NCBI GenBank assembly: GCA_023052935.1 | Contig: CM041295.1 | Span: 107,882,711 to 107,946,710 of the forward strand | Direction of reading: 5' to 3' | Length of the DNA stretch: 64,000 nucleotides | Source of the DNA: Piezodorus guildinii | Taxonomy: Eukaryota; Arthropoda; Insecta; Hemiptera; Pentatomidae | Shown here: positions 21,671-33,593 of the stretch, piece by piece | Position numbering within the stretch: position 1 is the stretch's first letter | Layout: each line of letters starts with the position of its first letter | The notes under the pieces: model-generated | The model's database searches: none | What the model was told of the DNA's origin: nothing | What the model saw: the letters and a program-made list of their open reading frames with translations, nothing else | Program-made: the position numbers and the translations under genes

Positions 21671-22218
21671 AACAAGTTCCTGGTAACTATTACATCCACA
21701 GATGTCTAATACCACTCAAATTAAAGCTGATCTATTGCACTATAAAGAAATTTATTACACTTATTTTTGTAAGAAGAATACTTTAGGGGATTATGGCCTC
21801 AACAAAGCTAAAAGTCGTTGATTACTCGTATTTCGTTTTAAATTATTTTGGTAACGATTACTATATATTTTTCTCAACTTTATTTAAAATTTATTACCTC
21901 CATTTTAACAAAAGAGGTAAGATAAATTATTTTAAGATTTTTAGATTAAAACTGTACTTTAAAAATATAAAATACTGTTGGAATGCCAAACTTGTTTAAG
22001 GTTGTGGAGATGGAAGAAAAGGCTATAGGCATAAGTAATTGTTTTAGAAAATAATTTCTATTGTTATCTCATTTAATCTGAAATAAATATTTCCATCAAA
22101 AATCAATATAATTAACTAATTTATAATTATTTTCTTTTTGGTTTTCTTCTTTGGTAGAACGTTCCTATGAAATATAACTTTCTGCGTCAATTTTAATACG
22201 AAATATCCTCTCAAATCT

Positions 22219-24218
22219 TTTTTTTTTTTTTTTTTTTTTCATATTGTATTGAATTTTACAACTGTATTAACATAAATACAATAAGTAAAACTGTTGAATT
22301 AGAATAAAGGGCGTGAAAGGCTTGTGAAGAAACTACCCAGTGGTAGAACTTCGATGTTTATTTAAGTAAGTAGATCCCGAGGCCATCTTCTTTTCAATCG
22401 CCTAGGAGGGTTGTCAGGAATATGTGAGGTTGATAGGTTGCGGACAAGAGGGTTTATATGGGCTGGGAGTTTGGAATTAAAAGTGGTATATCTGGTACGA
22501 GAAAGGTCTGTAACAAATGGGATATTAAGGTCGTTATGGATTATTTTATTTGTGACGAAATAAGGAGCATTTAGGATTTTTCGAAGGATTTTGGATTGTA
22601 AGGATTGGATATGGGAGGAATTAGATGGCTTCGTAGAGCCCCAAAGCTCGATTCCATATGTCCAGATGGGTCTGATGACGGTAATATAAATGAGCTTTTT
22701 GTAATGAATTGGAAGTTTTGAACGTTTGTCGAGTAAGTGTTGTAGTAATCGGTATCTACGGGCAGTCTCTTGTCGTTTTAGTCTCGTGTGAGGATTCCAT
22801 GTAAGACGTTTATCAAGATGGAGTCCTAGGTACCGGATTTGTTCAACAGGAATGAGTGGGGTATTGTTAAAGGATACTGTGGGGCAGGAGGTCATCGGTT
22901 TGCGACGAAGGGTAAAGGTAATTTGGTGGGATTTATTAGGATTTATTTTAATCCTCCAGTTCTGACACCATTTCTCAATGGCTGTGATGTGGGACTGAAG
23001 GGTTTGGGATGCTGCGGTTGGATCATTATGGACGGATAACACACAAGTGTCATCCGCGTAAGTTGTGAGGACAGTGCTAGGATGGAGTGGAATATCAGCT
23101 GTATATACCGTATAAAGGATGGGACCTAGGATACTACCCTGAGGTACACCTGCAGACTGAGAAAATGTGGAAGAATAGGAAAGATTATGATTTACTTTGA
23201 ACGTTCTATCAGTAAGGTAGGAACGGATTATCAGGAAGTATGTAGCGGGAAGGAATTGACGGAGTTTATAAAGGAGTCCTGGGTGCCAGACTCGGTCGAA
23301 CGCTTGTTCTACGTCAAGAAAAGCACCCGTGCAATACATTCCACGCTCCAATGTGGAGGATATAACATCCACCACACGGTGACATTGCTGAATTGTAGAA
23401 TGGGATGTCTGAAATCCAAACTGATGGTCAGGTATTACGTGATTCATTTCTAGGATCGGATACAGGCGTTTCAAAATGAGTTTTTCTAGGATCTTTCCCA
23501 TGATGGGTAAAAGGGAGATCGGACGGTATGAGGATGGATGTTCAGGAGGCTTTTGGGGTTTTGGGATCATTTTGATTATTGACAGTTTCCATGGTTCAGG
23601 GAAATAGGTGGTTCGGAGAGTAGCGTTGAATATATAAGTGAGGTAGAGGATTGCTTTTCGAGGTAGCTGTTTTAGGATATAGGATGTGATGAGATCATGA
23701 CCAGGTGCTTTTTTAATACGTAATTGATGGATAACGTTAATTATTTCAGAAGGATGAAAGGCTTTAGGAGGAGGGGACATTTGGAGTGGAATAGTTAGTT
23801 CTGCTTCAATATGGTCAATATGGGTTGGATTAAGGATTTCAGGATGTGGATTAAATATTTTGGAAAGGTGTTCACCAAATATTTGAGTCTTTTCTTCATC
23901 TGATCGAGACCAGGTAGAAGATTCGGTAAGGAGTGGGTGATTAAAGGTTTTGAATTTGAGCAAATTTTTGGTAGTTGTCCATAAAGATTTGTCAGTTGGT
24001 CTTAGGTTTTCTGTGAAGTCCCGAAATGTTTGTATTTTGAATTTTCTAATTTCAGTTTTGAGTTTGTTAGTTAGATGAGTATAGTATGTTTTGTCGGACG
24101 GGTATCTGGACCTATGCCACTTAGCCCTTGCTCGCCGTTTCTCTGCTAATAAGTTTGGAATGTGATATGGTAAGTTAGTGTCGCGGGAGTAATTATTTTT
24201 GGGATGTGATGAGTTAAT
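22219..24218 (-). pseudogene. Jockey-type LINE, longest copy: linker and reverse transcriptase, 5'-truncated
   Basis: This is the best-preserved retroelement in the window. On the minus strand the frame is open from the truncation point at 24218 to a stop near 22362, more than 600 codons. It starts in the linker after the endonuclease (RRARAKWHRSRYPS) and then covers the full RT domain: APGHDLITSYILKQLP, SYRPISLLPIMGKILEKLI, GAFLDVEQAFDRVWHPG, AGVPQGSILGPILYTVY, the catalytic TYADDTCVLS, IRYLGLHLDKRLTWNPH and RPIWTYGIELWGS. The reaction in this family is target-primed reverse transcription in the nucleus. The gag-like ORF1 and the APE endonuclease are missing, so it cannot move on its own, although the RT frame is intact. 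A 3' UTR and poly(A) tail lie at 22219-22361. CTCTCAAATCT flanks it at 22208-22218 and 24219-24229 (11-bp target duplication). The intact frame suggests a recent insertion. Confidence 0.95.
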
Positions 24219-24784
24219 CTCTCAAATCTAAATATTAGAAACATCCAATTCAGACAGAACAAATAAAAGAAAAAAAAAATCCTCCAGCTGACAGGCAACC
24301 TATAAATGTGCCCCCAGGTAGAAAAATATTGGAGACGCTGCCGTATTTGGTGTCACATAGAATATTTTCTAGGGATCTGGGCAAATTTGTCGCTCCCTCT
24401 GCTCCTAATTCTATGTGTGCTCTCTAGAATTCTTCTTACAGTCAAGCAGTGGGAAAGTTAGCAATAAAAATAATGAAGTTTAAAAAATATAATAATAGAC
24501 CCGCCCTTGTTTTACACGGATGCAATTTGAATGAGGTGTCATTAATCTCTGTCTGAACGATTTAGAGTTTATTGCTTTGGTAATTTTAGTTCATCGTAAC
24601 GAAAATTGCAATTAGAAAGGAAATATGTTTATTTTATAACGTCTTTTAATAATTATATTTAATCATCTGCAGAAATGAAAAATGTAAATCAAAATTGGTA
24701 AAGTTTATTTTTTTGTTATTTTCAAGTGAAGCACAGGTAACGGAAAATTAAATTATACTATGTAAAGAAAACTTGATTGCTATG

Positions 24785-26785
24785 TACAGTGGGTGTCAAA
24801 AGTATTCGGAATTCGCCTTTATTTTAATTTATTGATTTTCAGATCGGCTGCATGAGCCATACATGGTTTTTTTTTTTTTTAATAAAAGAATTATCATTAC
24901 AACGGGTAACAATAAAAAAAGTGGAGGTATAGTCTCATACAAAAGACACCCCTAATTATCATACATTTATAATTATTCATATGAATTGAATAATGAAATT
25001 AAATTTTTAACAGAACGAAAAAAAAAAAAATTAAAGAAGGAAAGAAACGTAATGAATGTATAAAATAATAATAAGTTTGAGACGAGAATAGAAAGTATAA
25101 AAGTAAATTCGATTTTAGTCTAAAAAAATAATAAAAATAAATGAATAAAAAATTAAACAATAATGATAATAATAAATAATAAAAAAAATTAAAATAATAA
25201 TAATATGGCGTTCGAGCTTTTCATTTAAGAAGTATTTTTCACAACTATTATTCCTTTTAACTAATTAATCTTTAAAAGAGACTCCCATAAAGCAAAATCA
25301 CTGAGCAGATGACCGAATGGTATATTTCTTTTGAAAATATACGACTAATAATGCAAAATTACAAGAATATACAGTGTAAAAAGTATTTGGAAATCGTAAT
25401 ATCCGGTTGTTCAATGGTTTCAAATGTTCATATTCTCACTAATCTTCGACATAATTTTATGTTCTAAAATATTCTTTCTCCTCATCTAACTGTTACCGAA
25501 GCTTGGATGGAAATGTTTTTAAAATAAGACGTTTAAGTAAAAACTTGACGATCGAACAGCGGCTTCAAATATTTTTTATAAAGAGAATAAAATGAATTAT
25601 GAGAATATTTGGATTGATGAGTATAGTGTGTATGATATAATAATAAAAGCAAAAAAGTGACAGTCCAAAATATATTGAATTTTAAAAATAAAAGACTGAT
25701 TATTCATCAAACAAGAAAACAGCTCTTTAAATAAGTAATCCTTGCCTTATTTATAAATTTTTCAGAACTCCTGGATGCACAATAAGTTTTTAAAGTTTTT
25801 GCTGCGTTCTAAAAAAATATGGCGAAAAGAAAAACATTGAGGAAGAAGTCCGAAAAAAAAAAATGGGGGCAAGGTAATAAGAGAATAGGCTGAATATTTA
25901 AAAAAAAAAACTAAAAGAAGATTGATGAATTTAAATGTTCACAGATGAGTCAAAGCACCTTTATAAAAGTGCATTTATGTTTAGACAAAATATAGGGAAC
26001 AATAGAGGGAAGAAGGCCTAGATTTTTTTTGCCATATCAGTAAAATATTCAATGTTAAACTGCCTAAGAAATTGTTTATCTTTTTCGACTATAGATAAAC
26101 CAAACCTAAATATTTCACAAAAATTATCAAAGATTTCAAAAACTTAGGAATTAAGAAAGCTGGTATACAGGATTGGGAATTGATCTACAATGGTAGGTTT
26201 TCAGAAAAAGAAAAACAATCCAAAAAGATTGAGAATGAAAATATTATCATAATAATGTAAAAGTAAAAATCCAGACTAAGCAAAAGGTGGTGCGTAGATG
26301 GTCTGCACAAAACATTTAAAAAAAACTTGCTAGAAGTAAAAATAGAAATATGAGTTGCATCAGATACGAGGACAGCAAGGTGTAATTAAATATCTGACAT
26401 TTCATAAATTTATTTAGCGGAGAAACTTGTACAGAAAAAAAAAAAAGAAGAAGTTATTTTAATTAGGCTTTACGTTTTTACTCAAATGCTTTGAAGAAAT
26501 GAGAGGGTTTATTCCAGATACTGTAGTAAGGTTGATTAAGACCGCAGAACAACATTTAATACGATTAAATTACCGATCACAGTCGTCTTTTTTTCATGTA
26601 TAAATCGCTCTCTCGAAAATAATTTAGTGCGATTTAGAGGGCCAAAATTCTATAACTTTTGATATACTTAAGATAAATAAAAAATCCTATTTTCATTTAT
26701 CAGAATGGAATGTCCTTTATTTGTAGGAATTAAAGTGTTACACCCATTATTTTTCAGGATCGTAAATTGAATTTCACCACTGTAT
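24785..26785. mobile_element. Worn Tc1-like element, about 2 kb
   Basis: The left end reads TACAGTGGGTGTCAAAAGTA and the right end, on the other strand, TACAGTGGTGAAATTC, both resembling Tc1-type termini. The interior gives only scraps of transposase-like sequence (FTDESK near 25945, an IIKDFKNLGIK segment near 26135) among many stops. An A/T-tailed segment at 24868-25200 is probably a further insertion. The assignment rests mainly on the termini. Confidence 0.45.
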
Positions 26786-26847
26786 CGTAATTTTATCCCA
26801 CTGTTATTGGTAATTAAAGCGAATAAAATGTTGTTCTGTCATCTTAC

Positions 26848-27517
26848 TTCTTCTTTTGGTGCCTATCCGTTACGGATGTTGGCGATCATTAAGGAAATGC
26901 GCACCTTATCTACTGCTGCACTAAAAAGGCCCACTGTTGTTGTATTATACCATTTTCGTAAGTTTTTCAACCAGGATATCCTTCGCCTACCATGCCTCCT
27001 CCTGCCCTCCACCTTGCCCTGTAAAATCAATTGCAACAAGTTATACCGCTGGATGTTTCTCATTATATGTTCTAGATATTTCAGTTTACGAGATTTTATT
27101 AAAAACAGCAGCTCCTTTTCTTTACCCATTCTTTCTAAGACCCTAAGATTGGTGACATGATCGGTCCATGGGATTCTAAAAATACGTCGGTATAACCAAC
27201 CATATCTCAAATGACTCAAGTTTTGCACAGGTAGCTTTAGTTAGAGTCTAGGATTCGACCCCGTAGAGCAGCACTAGGAAGACATAACTAAGATCAATAG
27301 TCTGATCTTAGTTGGCAGTGATAGATCATGGCATATGAACAATTTGGACATTTTGCGAAAAGCATCTCTGGCCTTCTCTATTCTGCATTTAATCCCCACA
27401 GAGTGATCCCACGTTTCACATATTTTGGTCCCGAGATAAGTATATGTCTGAACTCTTTCTATTTGTAGCTTATTTATTGCGAGTTGGCCGCAAACCATTG
27501 TTATCACATGGCTGTTG
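26848..27517 (-). pseudogene. Non-LTR retroelement (non-Jockey), RT C-terminal part
   Basis: Two minus-strand frames, 27507-27274 and 27228-26863, encode consecutive parts of one protein. The first reads YTYLGTKICETWDHSVGIKC, RIEKARDAFRKM and DLSLPTKIRLL; the second reads RRIFRIPWTDHVTN, LERMGKEKELL, RKLKYLEHIMRN and GRRRHGRRRISWLKNLRKWY. These are typical of the C-terminal end of LINE ORF2 proteins common in insects. The tail side begins CTTCTTCTTTTGG. TGTCATCTTAC at 26837-26847 and 27518-27528 is an 11-bp target duplication. A frameshift near 27250 and loss of the RT core make it dead. The exact clade (RTE-like or other) is not certain. Confidence 0.9.
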
Positions 27518-27528
27518 TGTCATCTTAC

Positions 27529-28430
27529 CTAATAATTTATTTATTGACGGGAAACTACACCCATTTTACAAGAATATAAACAGAAAAAAAAGGAATAACA
27601 TAAAACAATAAGAATACAATGAGTACTTACAAACAGAAATACAGAATAATACAATAAATATAGAACAATATAATAAATATAGAATAATACAACTTTAACA
27701 TTTTTCATAGGGAAAATTAATCTTGACTGTATTTCAGAATCGTTAGCTACAATAATAGACCACTGTTTTTTTTTTTTTTTTTTTTTAATTTGATAAATTA
27801 ACATGAAAAAAATCAATAAGATGACATGTTTTATTTCCCCGTCAGTGAAGTCTATTAACAGGAGAATGGTAAAGATAATTATTAGTACTTTCTTTCATAA
27901 TTTATATTAACCAATTGTTTATCAATGCTAACAACGTGAAATTGTTAATTGTTTCGAACAAAAATAATGAAAGGTACTTTGGAGAAATAAAACAAAGTAA
28001 AACAAAACAATTTAATTATTACTCTATATTTTATTAGTTTGTTGTTTTATGTTTCTGATGTTGAGGATACAATGGTATATTTTACTCATGGGATAAAAGT
28101 TATGATCCTATATTGAGAAAGGAGAGCTACAAAAACAGACTGCTTTGTCAAGGGGCTTTTAAGACGATTAAAACGGTCTCGGTAAGAAAGGAAGATGTCT
28201 TGGGAAAAAAAGAAGATCCGGGATATATCAAGATAAAATATATTCAAACATATTTTAATGAGATTTCAAGTTAATCTCTTTCCTCATGATGGAAGATTAG
28301 TTTGATATTTGTAGTCAGGTTTTCATTAATTACCATCGTTATCTTCAATTTTTACTTTAAATAATAGTCTTATAAATTCGGCTTACTATGAACGCTATGT
28401 AATCATAAGAATTGTAAACATTATGGGAAA
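27529..28430. other. Gene-free AT-rich stretch
   Basis: No gene is seen. TTGACGGGAAAC at about 27543 and TTTCCCCGTCA at about 27833 are opposed and could be the worn ends of a roughly 300-bp DNA element, but the match is only about 11 bp. A poly(T) run lies at 27766-27786. Confidence 0.4.
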
Positions 28431-30030
28431 AATCTTCTTCTATACGCATATAGCTGTTCTTGGCCTGCTCAACCAGCCCTCACCAGTGCTCTATCTTCTG
28501 CCATTGTTATCGTTATTCCTAGCTTTCGGAGGTCACCGCTTACATTATCCCGCCATCTGGTCTTGGGTCTTCCTCTCGGTCGCACTCCATCAGGGTCATG
28601 CATGTACAGTCTTTTGGCTGCTCTTGAATCTTCTATCCTGTGAACATGGCCCAGCCATTTAAGAGGCTGGATCTTTACGAACATAGACACTGCTAATTCC
28701 AACATAGATACAGCCGATATACTTCCTTGTTTGTCCTTATCCTCCATCTTCCTGACTCTTGGAATGGTCCGAAGATCCGTCTAAGAACTTCTCTTTCAAA
28801 TCGGTCCATTTTTTCAGAAGCAGTCTTGTTAAACGCCTATGTCTCACATGCATATGTTGACTCTGGTCTAACAAGCGTCTTGTACAGCCTAATTTTAGCG
28901 GTCCTGCTCAGCTATCTACTTCTTGAACAGCTAAATAAGAGCAAAATATGCTTTATTCCCAGCCACCAATCTAGCTCTTATATCCTCATCCTCATTTGTA
29001 TCACCATTGATAAGGGCCCCGAGGTAGCTGAAACTGTTCACCACTTCAAGCGTGTAATCCCTGATGACAACATCTACGTTGAGGGTGCACTGGCTTCTTC
29101 CTTCTGCATGCCATTACCTTGGTTTTCCCCTCATTAACTCTAAGACCCACACGCCTCGCTTCTGTATCAAGCTTAGTGAACTCGCCTCTCACAGAAGCTA
29201 AAGATCTTCCAATGACCACCACATCATCTGCGTACGCCATTATCTGGGTCCTCTTGGTGTAGATGGTTCCTCCTGGGTCCAGCTCAGCTCCCTTCACAAT
29301 AGTGTGGAGAACAATATTAACTAGGAGAGGAGCTAATGGATCTCCTTGCCTTAATCCATTACTTACTTCAAAAGAGTCCGAGGGTCCACTCGGTGTCTTA
29401 ACTCGGAATTATTTGAGCACTAAGGTACACCTGGTCAGCTTGATGAGTTTATCTAGTACTCCTAACTCTCTCATAGCCACAAACAAGGCTTTCCTGTTAA
29501 TAGTGTCATAGGCCGCTTCAAAATCTACAAACAGCATCCACACAGACCTCCCTTATTCCCTCATCTTCTCAATGATCCTTCGAATAGAAAAAATCTGATC
29601 TATAGTGGATATGTTGCTTCGAAAACCTCCTTGATAGTCTCCTAGTACTGTCTCCGCATATGGGACTATCCTCCTATGTAATGCAACAGACAATACCTTA
29701 TATGCAATATTGAGTAACGTTATTCCCCTATAGTTCTTACATTGCATGATGTGCCCCTTTCTTTTGTAAATTGGCACTATTTGGCCCTTTAACCAGTCAC
29801 TAGGAATTACTTCTTCTTCCCAAATTCTAGCTATAAGTTCTTGGAGCACAGTAGCTATCTCAAAGTTTGCTCCTTTTGAAAAGTTCCGCCGGAAGACCAT
29901 CCATACCAGGTGCCTTATTATTTTTCATTCCCGCTATTATCTCTATAATGTCCTCTTTATCAGGCGGTACATCTTCGTCACACATTATTCGCCATTAGTG
30001 CACTCACTGGTCCTACCTCCTCAGCCTGTG
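28431..30030 (-). pseudogene. Non-LTR retroelement (non-Jockey), reverse transcriptase remnants
   Basis: Three minus-strand blocks in the expected order belong to one ORF2. At 29900-29553 the fingers and palm start with EVIPSDWLKGQIVPIYKRKG, NYRGITLLNIAYKVLS, GDYQGGFRSN and STIDQIFSIRRI. At 29297-29046 the catalytic AYADDVVVIG box is followed by GLRVNEGKTKVM. At 28747-28469 the C-terminal zone reads KWLGHVHRIEDSRAAKRL and RPRGRPKTRWRDNV. Frames shift between the blocks. The 3' side ends in a CTTCTTC-type tail at 28431, as in the 26.8-kb copy. The 5' end is truncated at about 30030. The family copies its RNA by target-primed reverse transcription; this copy is broken. Confidence 0.9.
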
Positions 30031-30159
30031 CGCGATTTAAATATAGAGAAAAAAATATAGGGAAATAAATAATGCAGTAATAATGAAATTTTAAAAATAC
30101 AGGAGCAGAAAATGTTGAGTACTAAATGAAAAAAAATCTACAAAAATACTTAGGTCAAG

Positions 30160-30300
30160 GCTCTACAATCTGTGAAAACTCTTGGGTTCAATGCGTATAG
30201 GGATTCCTATCGTTTGTTGGCCAAAGATCTTATGGGGTCATGATCAGCCACCAGATTTTTCTTACAATTTTCGGGTACTCACTTTTTAGAGACTGTCTAT
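30160..30300 (-). mobile_element. SINE3, 3' half
   Basis: It matches the body of SINE3 (see 51188-51495) on the minus strand: AAAGTGAGTACCCGAAAATT, CTGGTGGCTGATCATGACCC and a CCAACAAACGATAGGAATCC region. The tRNA-like head is missing. Confidence 0.65.
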
Positions 30301-30679
30301 ATGCATTATATACAGAAATTGTTTGAAAGTAATAACAGTCTCTAACTACAGCTTTTATCCTAATACTTTATTTTAGTTGGCTTCTTTCTTTTATTTTTAT
30401 AATTTTTATTTACCCCACCAACTGACCTGCTTATGCCTATGCATTTAAAGTGACTAGCTTACGGTTCATTATTATCATCATACATGTTTTTAAGTCGGAA
30501 TTATGTTGTAACTGGTCCGGTTGAAACGAAGAAGGTTTTCAAATCATGTTATCCTTGACCACAATTGCGTTTATAAATACTAATATATATATTGTCTGAA
30601 TGTTGTACTTGATCACTATTATAAATGTGCTGATTATGACAGACTAAAATATAGCTCAATAATAATTGTTTTTGAAAAG

Positions 30680-30680
<1 letters not shown>

Positions 30681-30762
<82 letters not shown>
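30681..30762. repeat. (TA)n microsatellite
   Basis: About 40 uninterrupted TA units, followed by TTTTTTTTCCCCCGG. Open frames in all directions through it are Tyr-Ile artefacts. Confidence 0.97.
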
Positions 30763-30765
<3 letters not shown>

Positions 30766-30769
30766 TTTT

Positions 30770-31602
30770 TTTCCCCCGGAAACAAAAAAAAATTAAATTA
30801 ATTAAACGATTCACAAAGCAATTAATCCCGATAATTCGTATAGTATTAAGTGTTTTAATATACATAAATAATTTTTTTTAAATTAACGTTTTATTTAACG
30901 AAATATAACAATAAAACTTTATATATTCAGTACCGGACAAAACTTTGAGATGACCTATGGTTTAAATCTAACTATCTGGATGAATTTATTTGCGGGATTT
31001 TGGCGCTCGGATTTTTTCTCTTCGTGTATTATGTGGGTTGCATTACGCAATGCAACTGAAAAATCTTTTTTTTAAACTGTTCTTCAATGAAAAACAAAAT
31101 CACCTTTGCAGTGAACTTCAAACCTACTGCATAAAATTCATTTTAAGAAAATTACTTAATATGAAATTTAAATGTCAACTACATTAAAAATGAAGATTTG
31201 GGTCAACATTGTGTAACCCCATTAAGACCTGGTTTCCTCAGAATTTAATGCTCCATTGGCCATTTGCCTTTATTATTGGGTATTTTATGTGCCTAACTGC
31301 ACAAAACAATTTTTTATTATGATTAAATAAAATTTTAATTTAAATCGCTGTAACTGTGACGATGTTAAACTATAAAGTTTAAACTAATTTATTATTACTA
31401 AGAGTTGACATTCAGAAAGATATACACAGTCAATATATAATTGAAACGTTAATTTCCAAAAGTTACTAAATCCATTCCACTAAATTTTACAGGAAGCGCG
31501 AAAATCTCTCATTACTATATTATTAAACTAGCTAAATTAATTATTTTCTATTTAAAATCTATAATTGTTTTTTACTATATTAATAACACCATATTAAAGT
31601 TA
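30770..31602. other. Gene-free AT-rich stretch
   Basis: Neither coding similarity nor a recognised repeat was seen between the (TA)n tract and the mariner element. Confidence 0.5.
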
Positions 31603-32443
31603 TTGGGTTGTTTTCACATGAAATGTACGTTTTTATAGTACTCTACCTTTGTATTATAAACATTAGCTTCCCAATCAATTACCCACTTTTTAGTATACCT
31701 CCAAATATGAACATGGAAACACGCGATTTTCGAGTAATATTTTTGTACGAGTTTAAACTCGGCCATTCAGCAGCTGAGGCCGCTAAAAATATTTGCAAGG
31801 CGTTTGGGGAAGGGAGTGTTAATGAACGGACCATTCGCCGTTGGTTTGCTAAGTTTTCAGCTGGGGATACCGACTTGGAAAACTTGCTCTGAGGAAGACC
31901 TCCGTCCGTAATAGACGATGTCCTCAAACATACAGTAGAAGGAAACCCCTACCAAACAGTTAAAGGACTCTCAGCACACCTAAATGCAAATACATCTACC
32001 TTTTCCAGACATTTAAAGTGTATTGGTAAAGTAAAAAAGCTCGATACATGGATACCTCATGATCTCACTGAGCGGCAGGAAGACATCATGTTTCAAAACA
32101 TACCGTGCAAAAATTGAAAGAACTGGGCTACGAAGTTCTTCCGCACCCACCATATTCTCCCGACTTGTCTCCAACAAATTACCACCTGTTCAGGAATTTA
32201 GACAACTTCGTCAAAGGAAAACTTTTTGAAAATGATGATAGTGTGAAAAGAGCGTTTTCAGATTTTGTTTCACTTCAAAGCTCAGAGTTATTCAGTTCGG
32301 GGATAAAAAAGTAGGTATCACGTTGGGAAAAATGTGTAGAAAAAGAAGGTAAATACTTCGAATAAAATTATCTTGTTTTCATATCGTATTTTTAATAAAA
32401 ATCCTTTACCTTGAAAACGGACATTTCATGTGACACAGCCCAA
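31603..32443 (+). pseudogene. mariner transposon, internally deleted
   Basis: The terminal inverted repeats begin TTGGGTTGTTTTCACATGAA (31603) and, on the other strand from 32443, TTGGGCTGTGTCACATGAAA. TA stands directly outside each (31601-31602, 32444-32445), the mariner target duplication. The transposase starts at ATG 31707: the N-terminal HTH reads ETRDFRVIFLYEFKLGHSAA, then NERTIRRWFAKFSAGD. A TGA replaces a Ser codon of the usual RSGRP at 31890, and the frame runs on to KKLDTWIPHDLTERQED. A deletion with a frame change at about 32095 removes the region with the first two catalytic Asp residues. The C-terminal part resumes KLKELGYEVLPHPPYSPDL, with TNYH in place of the catalytic SDYH. 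The 841 bp compare with about 1.3 kb for a full element. It is dead. Confidence 0.95.
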
Positions 32444-32654
32444 TATAAAATGAAATGTTTCAGTACGATTTTGCAAGAAAATAAATACGTAATTAGTATC
32501 TTTAGAAATTAATTTTATTTCTATATCACGTTTTTATAGGATATGAGAGCTCATAAGACAAAATCTAATAGAAGAATTAGTTAAAAATACATGATGAGAA
32601 CACAAATATGTAAAAAAATCAATCACCTTTTGGAAATCCCTCTGTTTTCCACAT

Positions 32655-32680
32655 TAAAAAAAAAAAAAAAAAAAAAAAAC
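32655..32680. repeat. Poly(A) run next to SINE3 fragment
   Basis: About 25 A residues immediately precede (on the + strand) the TGTACTTTTACTTTAACCC start of the minus-strand SINE3 fragment. Confidence 0.85.
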
Positions 32681-32687
32681 TGTACTT

Positions 32688-32845
32688 TTACTTTAACCCA
32701 TAAAGGGTCTTGGGTTCAGTAAATAAGAGATCCGTTCTTTTTCACGGCCACCGCCCGTGCAAGGGAGCCTTGATCACGCTCAGCCGCCAGGTTTTTCCCT
32801 AATTTTGGGTACCCACTTTATAGAGGCTTACCTCATTCAGCCGCA
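32688..32845 (-). mobile_element. SINE3, 3' half
   Basis: The minus-strand copy contains AAAGTGGGTACCCAAAATTA, CCTGGCGGCTGAGCGTGATC and AACCCAAGACCCTTTATGGG, nearly identical to the 51188-51495 copy. It is cut before the tRNA-like head at about 32845. Confidence 0.85.
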
Positions 32846-32899
32846 GTAAAATATATCAGTGGCAAAGTTCATTGAGATATTGTCCGATAATATCTGAAT

Positions 32900-33553
32900 T
32901 CAGAATAAAACGCTTGAAATCTAGAAAATTATCTAGGGATCAGGTATAGCCCAAGACGAGGATATGTGGTCCTTTATATAAAGAATATTATAAATTAAAA
33001 TAAAAAATATTAGAGAATATGTTGAGAGAAACGTATCAAAGAAGAACTTTTATGTCTAACTTCAATATTATATTATTCTTTTAACTATTCTTTCTAATAT
33101 TCATTTCAATTATTAGACGTGCTATTAAAAGTGGTGTAACTAACCCATATAGAGACAAACTTCCATTTAGCTAGTTATAATATGGTTAATTTAGCAAATA
33201 TCGTTATTCCCTGTAAAACTACTACATCAATCACTGCAGAATGTTTTAAATCGGACGTATCAAGCAAATATAGAGGAAAATCGATACAAAAATATTATTT
33301 TTTTTTAAAGATATGGAAGGATCGTACCAACTGAATTTGAAATTTAGGGAGGTTTGAAATTTGATGCTTTACAACTTTTATGTGCTCATCAAAGAATGTA
33401 ACCATTTATAAAATATACGAATAACTTAACTGGTTACATAAATAGATTAAAAAATAACGTAAATGTGTTATAAACGTTGTAAATAGACTCCTTGAAAGGT
33501 CACGTAATGCGTCTTATTTTCGGTTGTTTCTGTTGTTTTTTTGTAATTTTGTA

Positions 33554-33593
<40 letters not shown>

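Noticed and set aside
22839..23453. Plus-strand open frames within the 22-kb region
   Set aside because: They are shadows of the minus-strand Jockey reverse transcriptase.
24785..26785. Confident Tc1 transposase gene
   Set aside because: Only termini and scraps of frame are readable; reported at low confidence as a worn element, not as a gene.
26807..27160. Plus-strand open frame of 117 codons
   Set aside because: It is antisense to the LINE remnant whose minus-strand translation has clear ORF2 motifs.
27543..27845. Possible MITE with TGACGGG ends
   Set aside because: The end match is only about 11 bp and no duplication could be read; kept only as a note in the region entry.
30549..30881. 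Open frames rich in Tyr-Ile on both strands
   Set aside because: They run through a (TA)n tract. The same applies to frames at 9205-9465 and 10457-10657.
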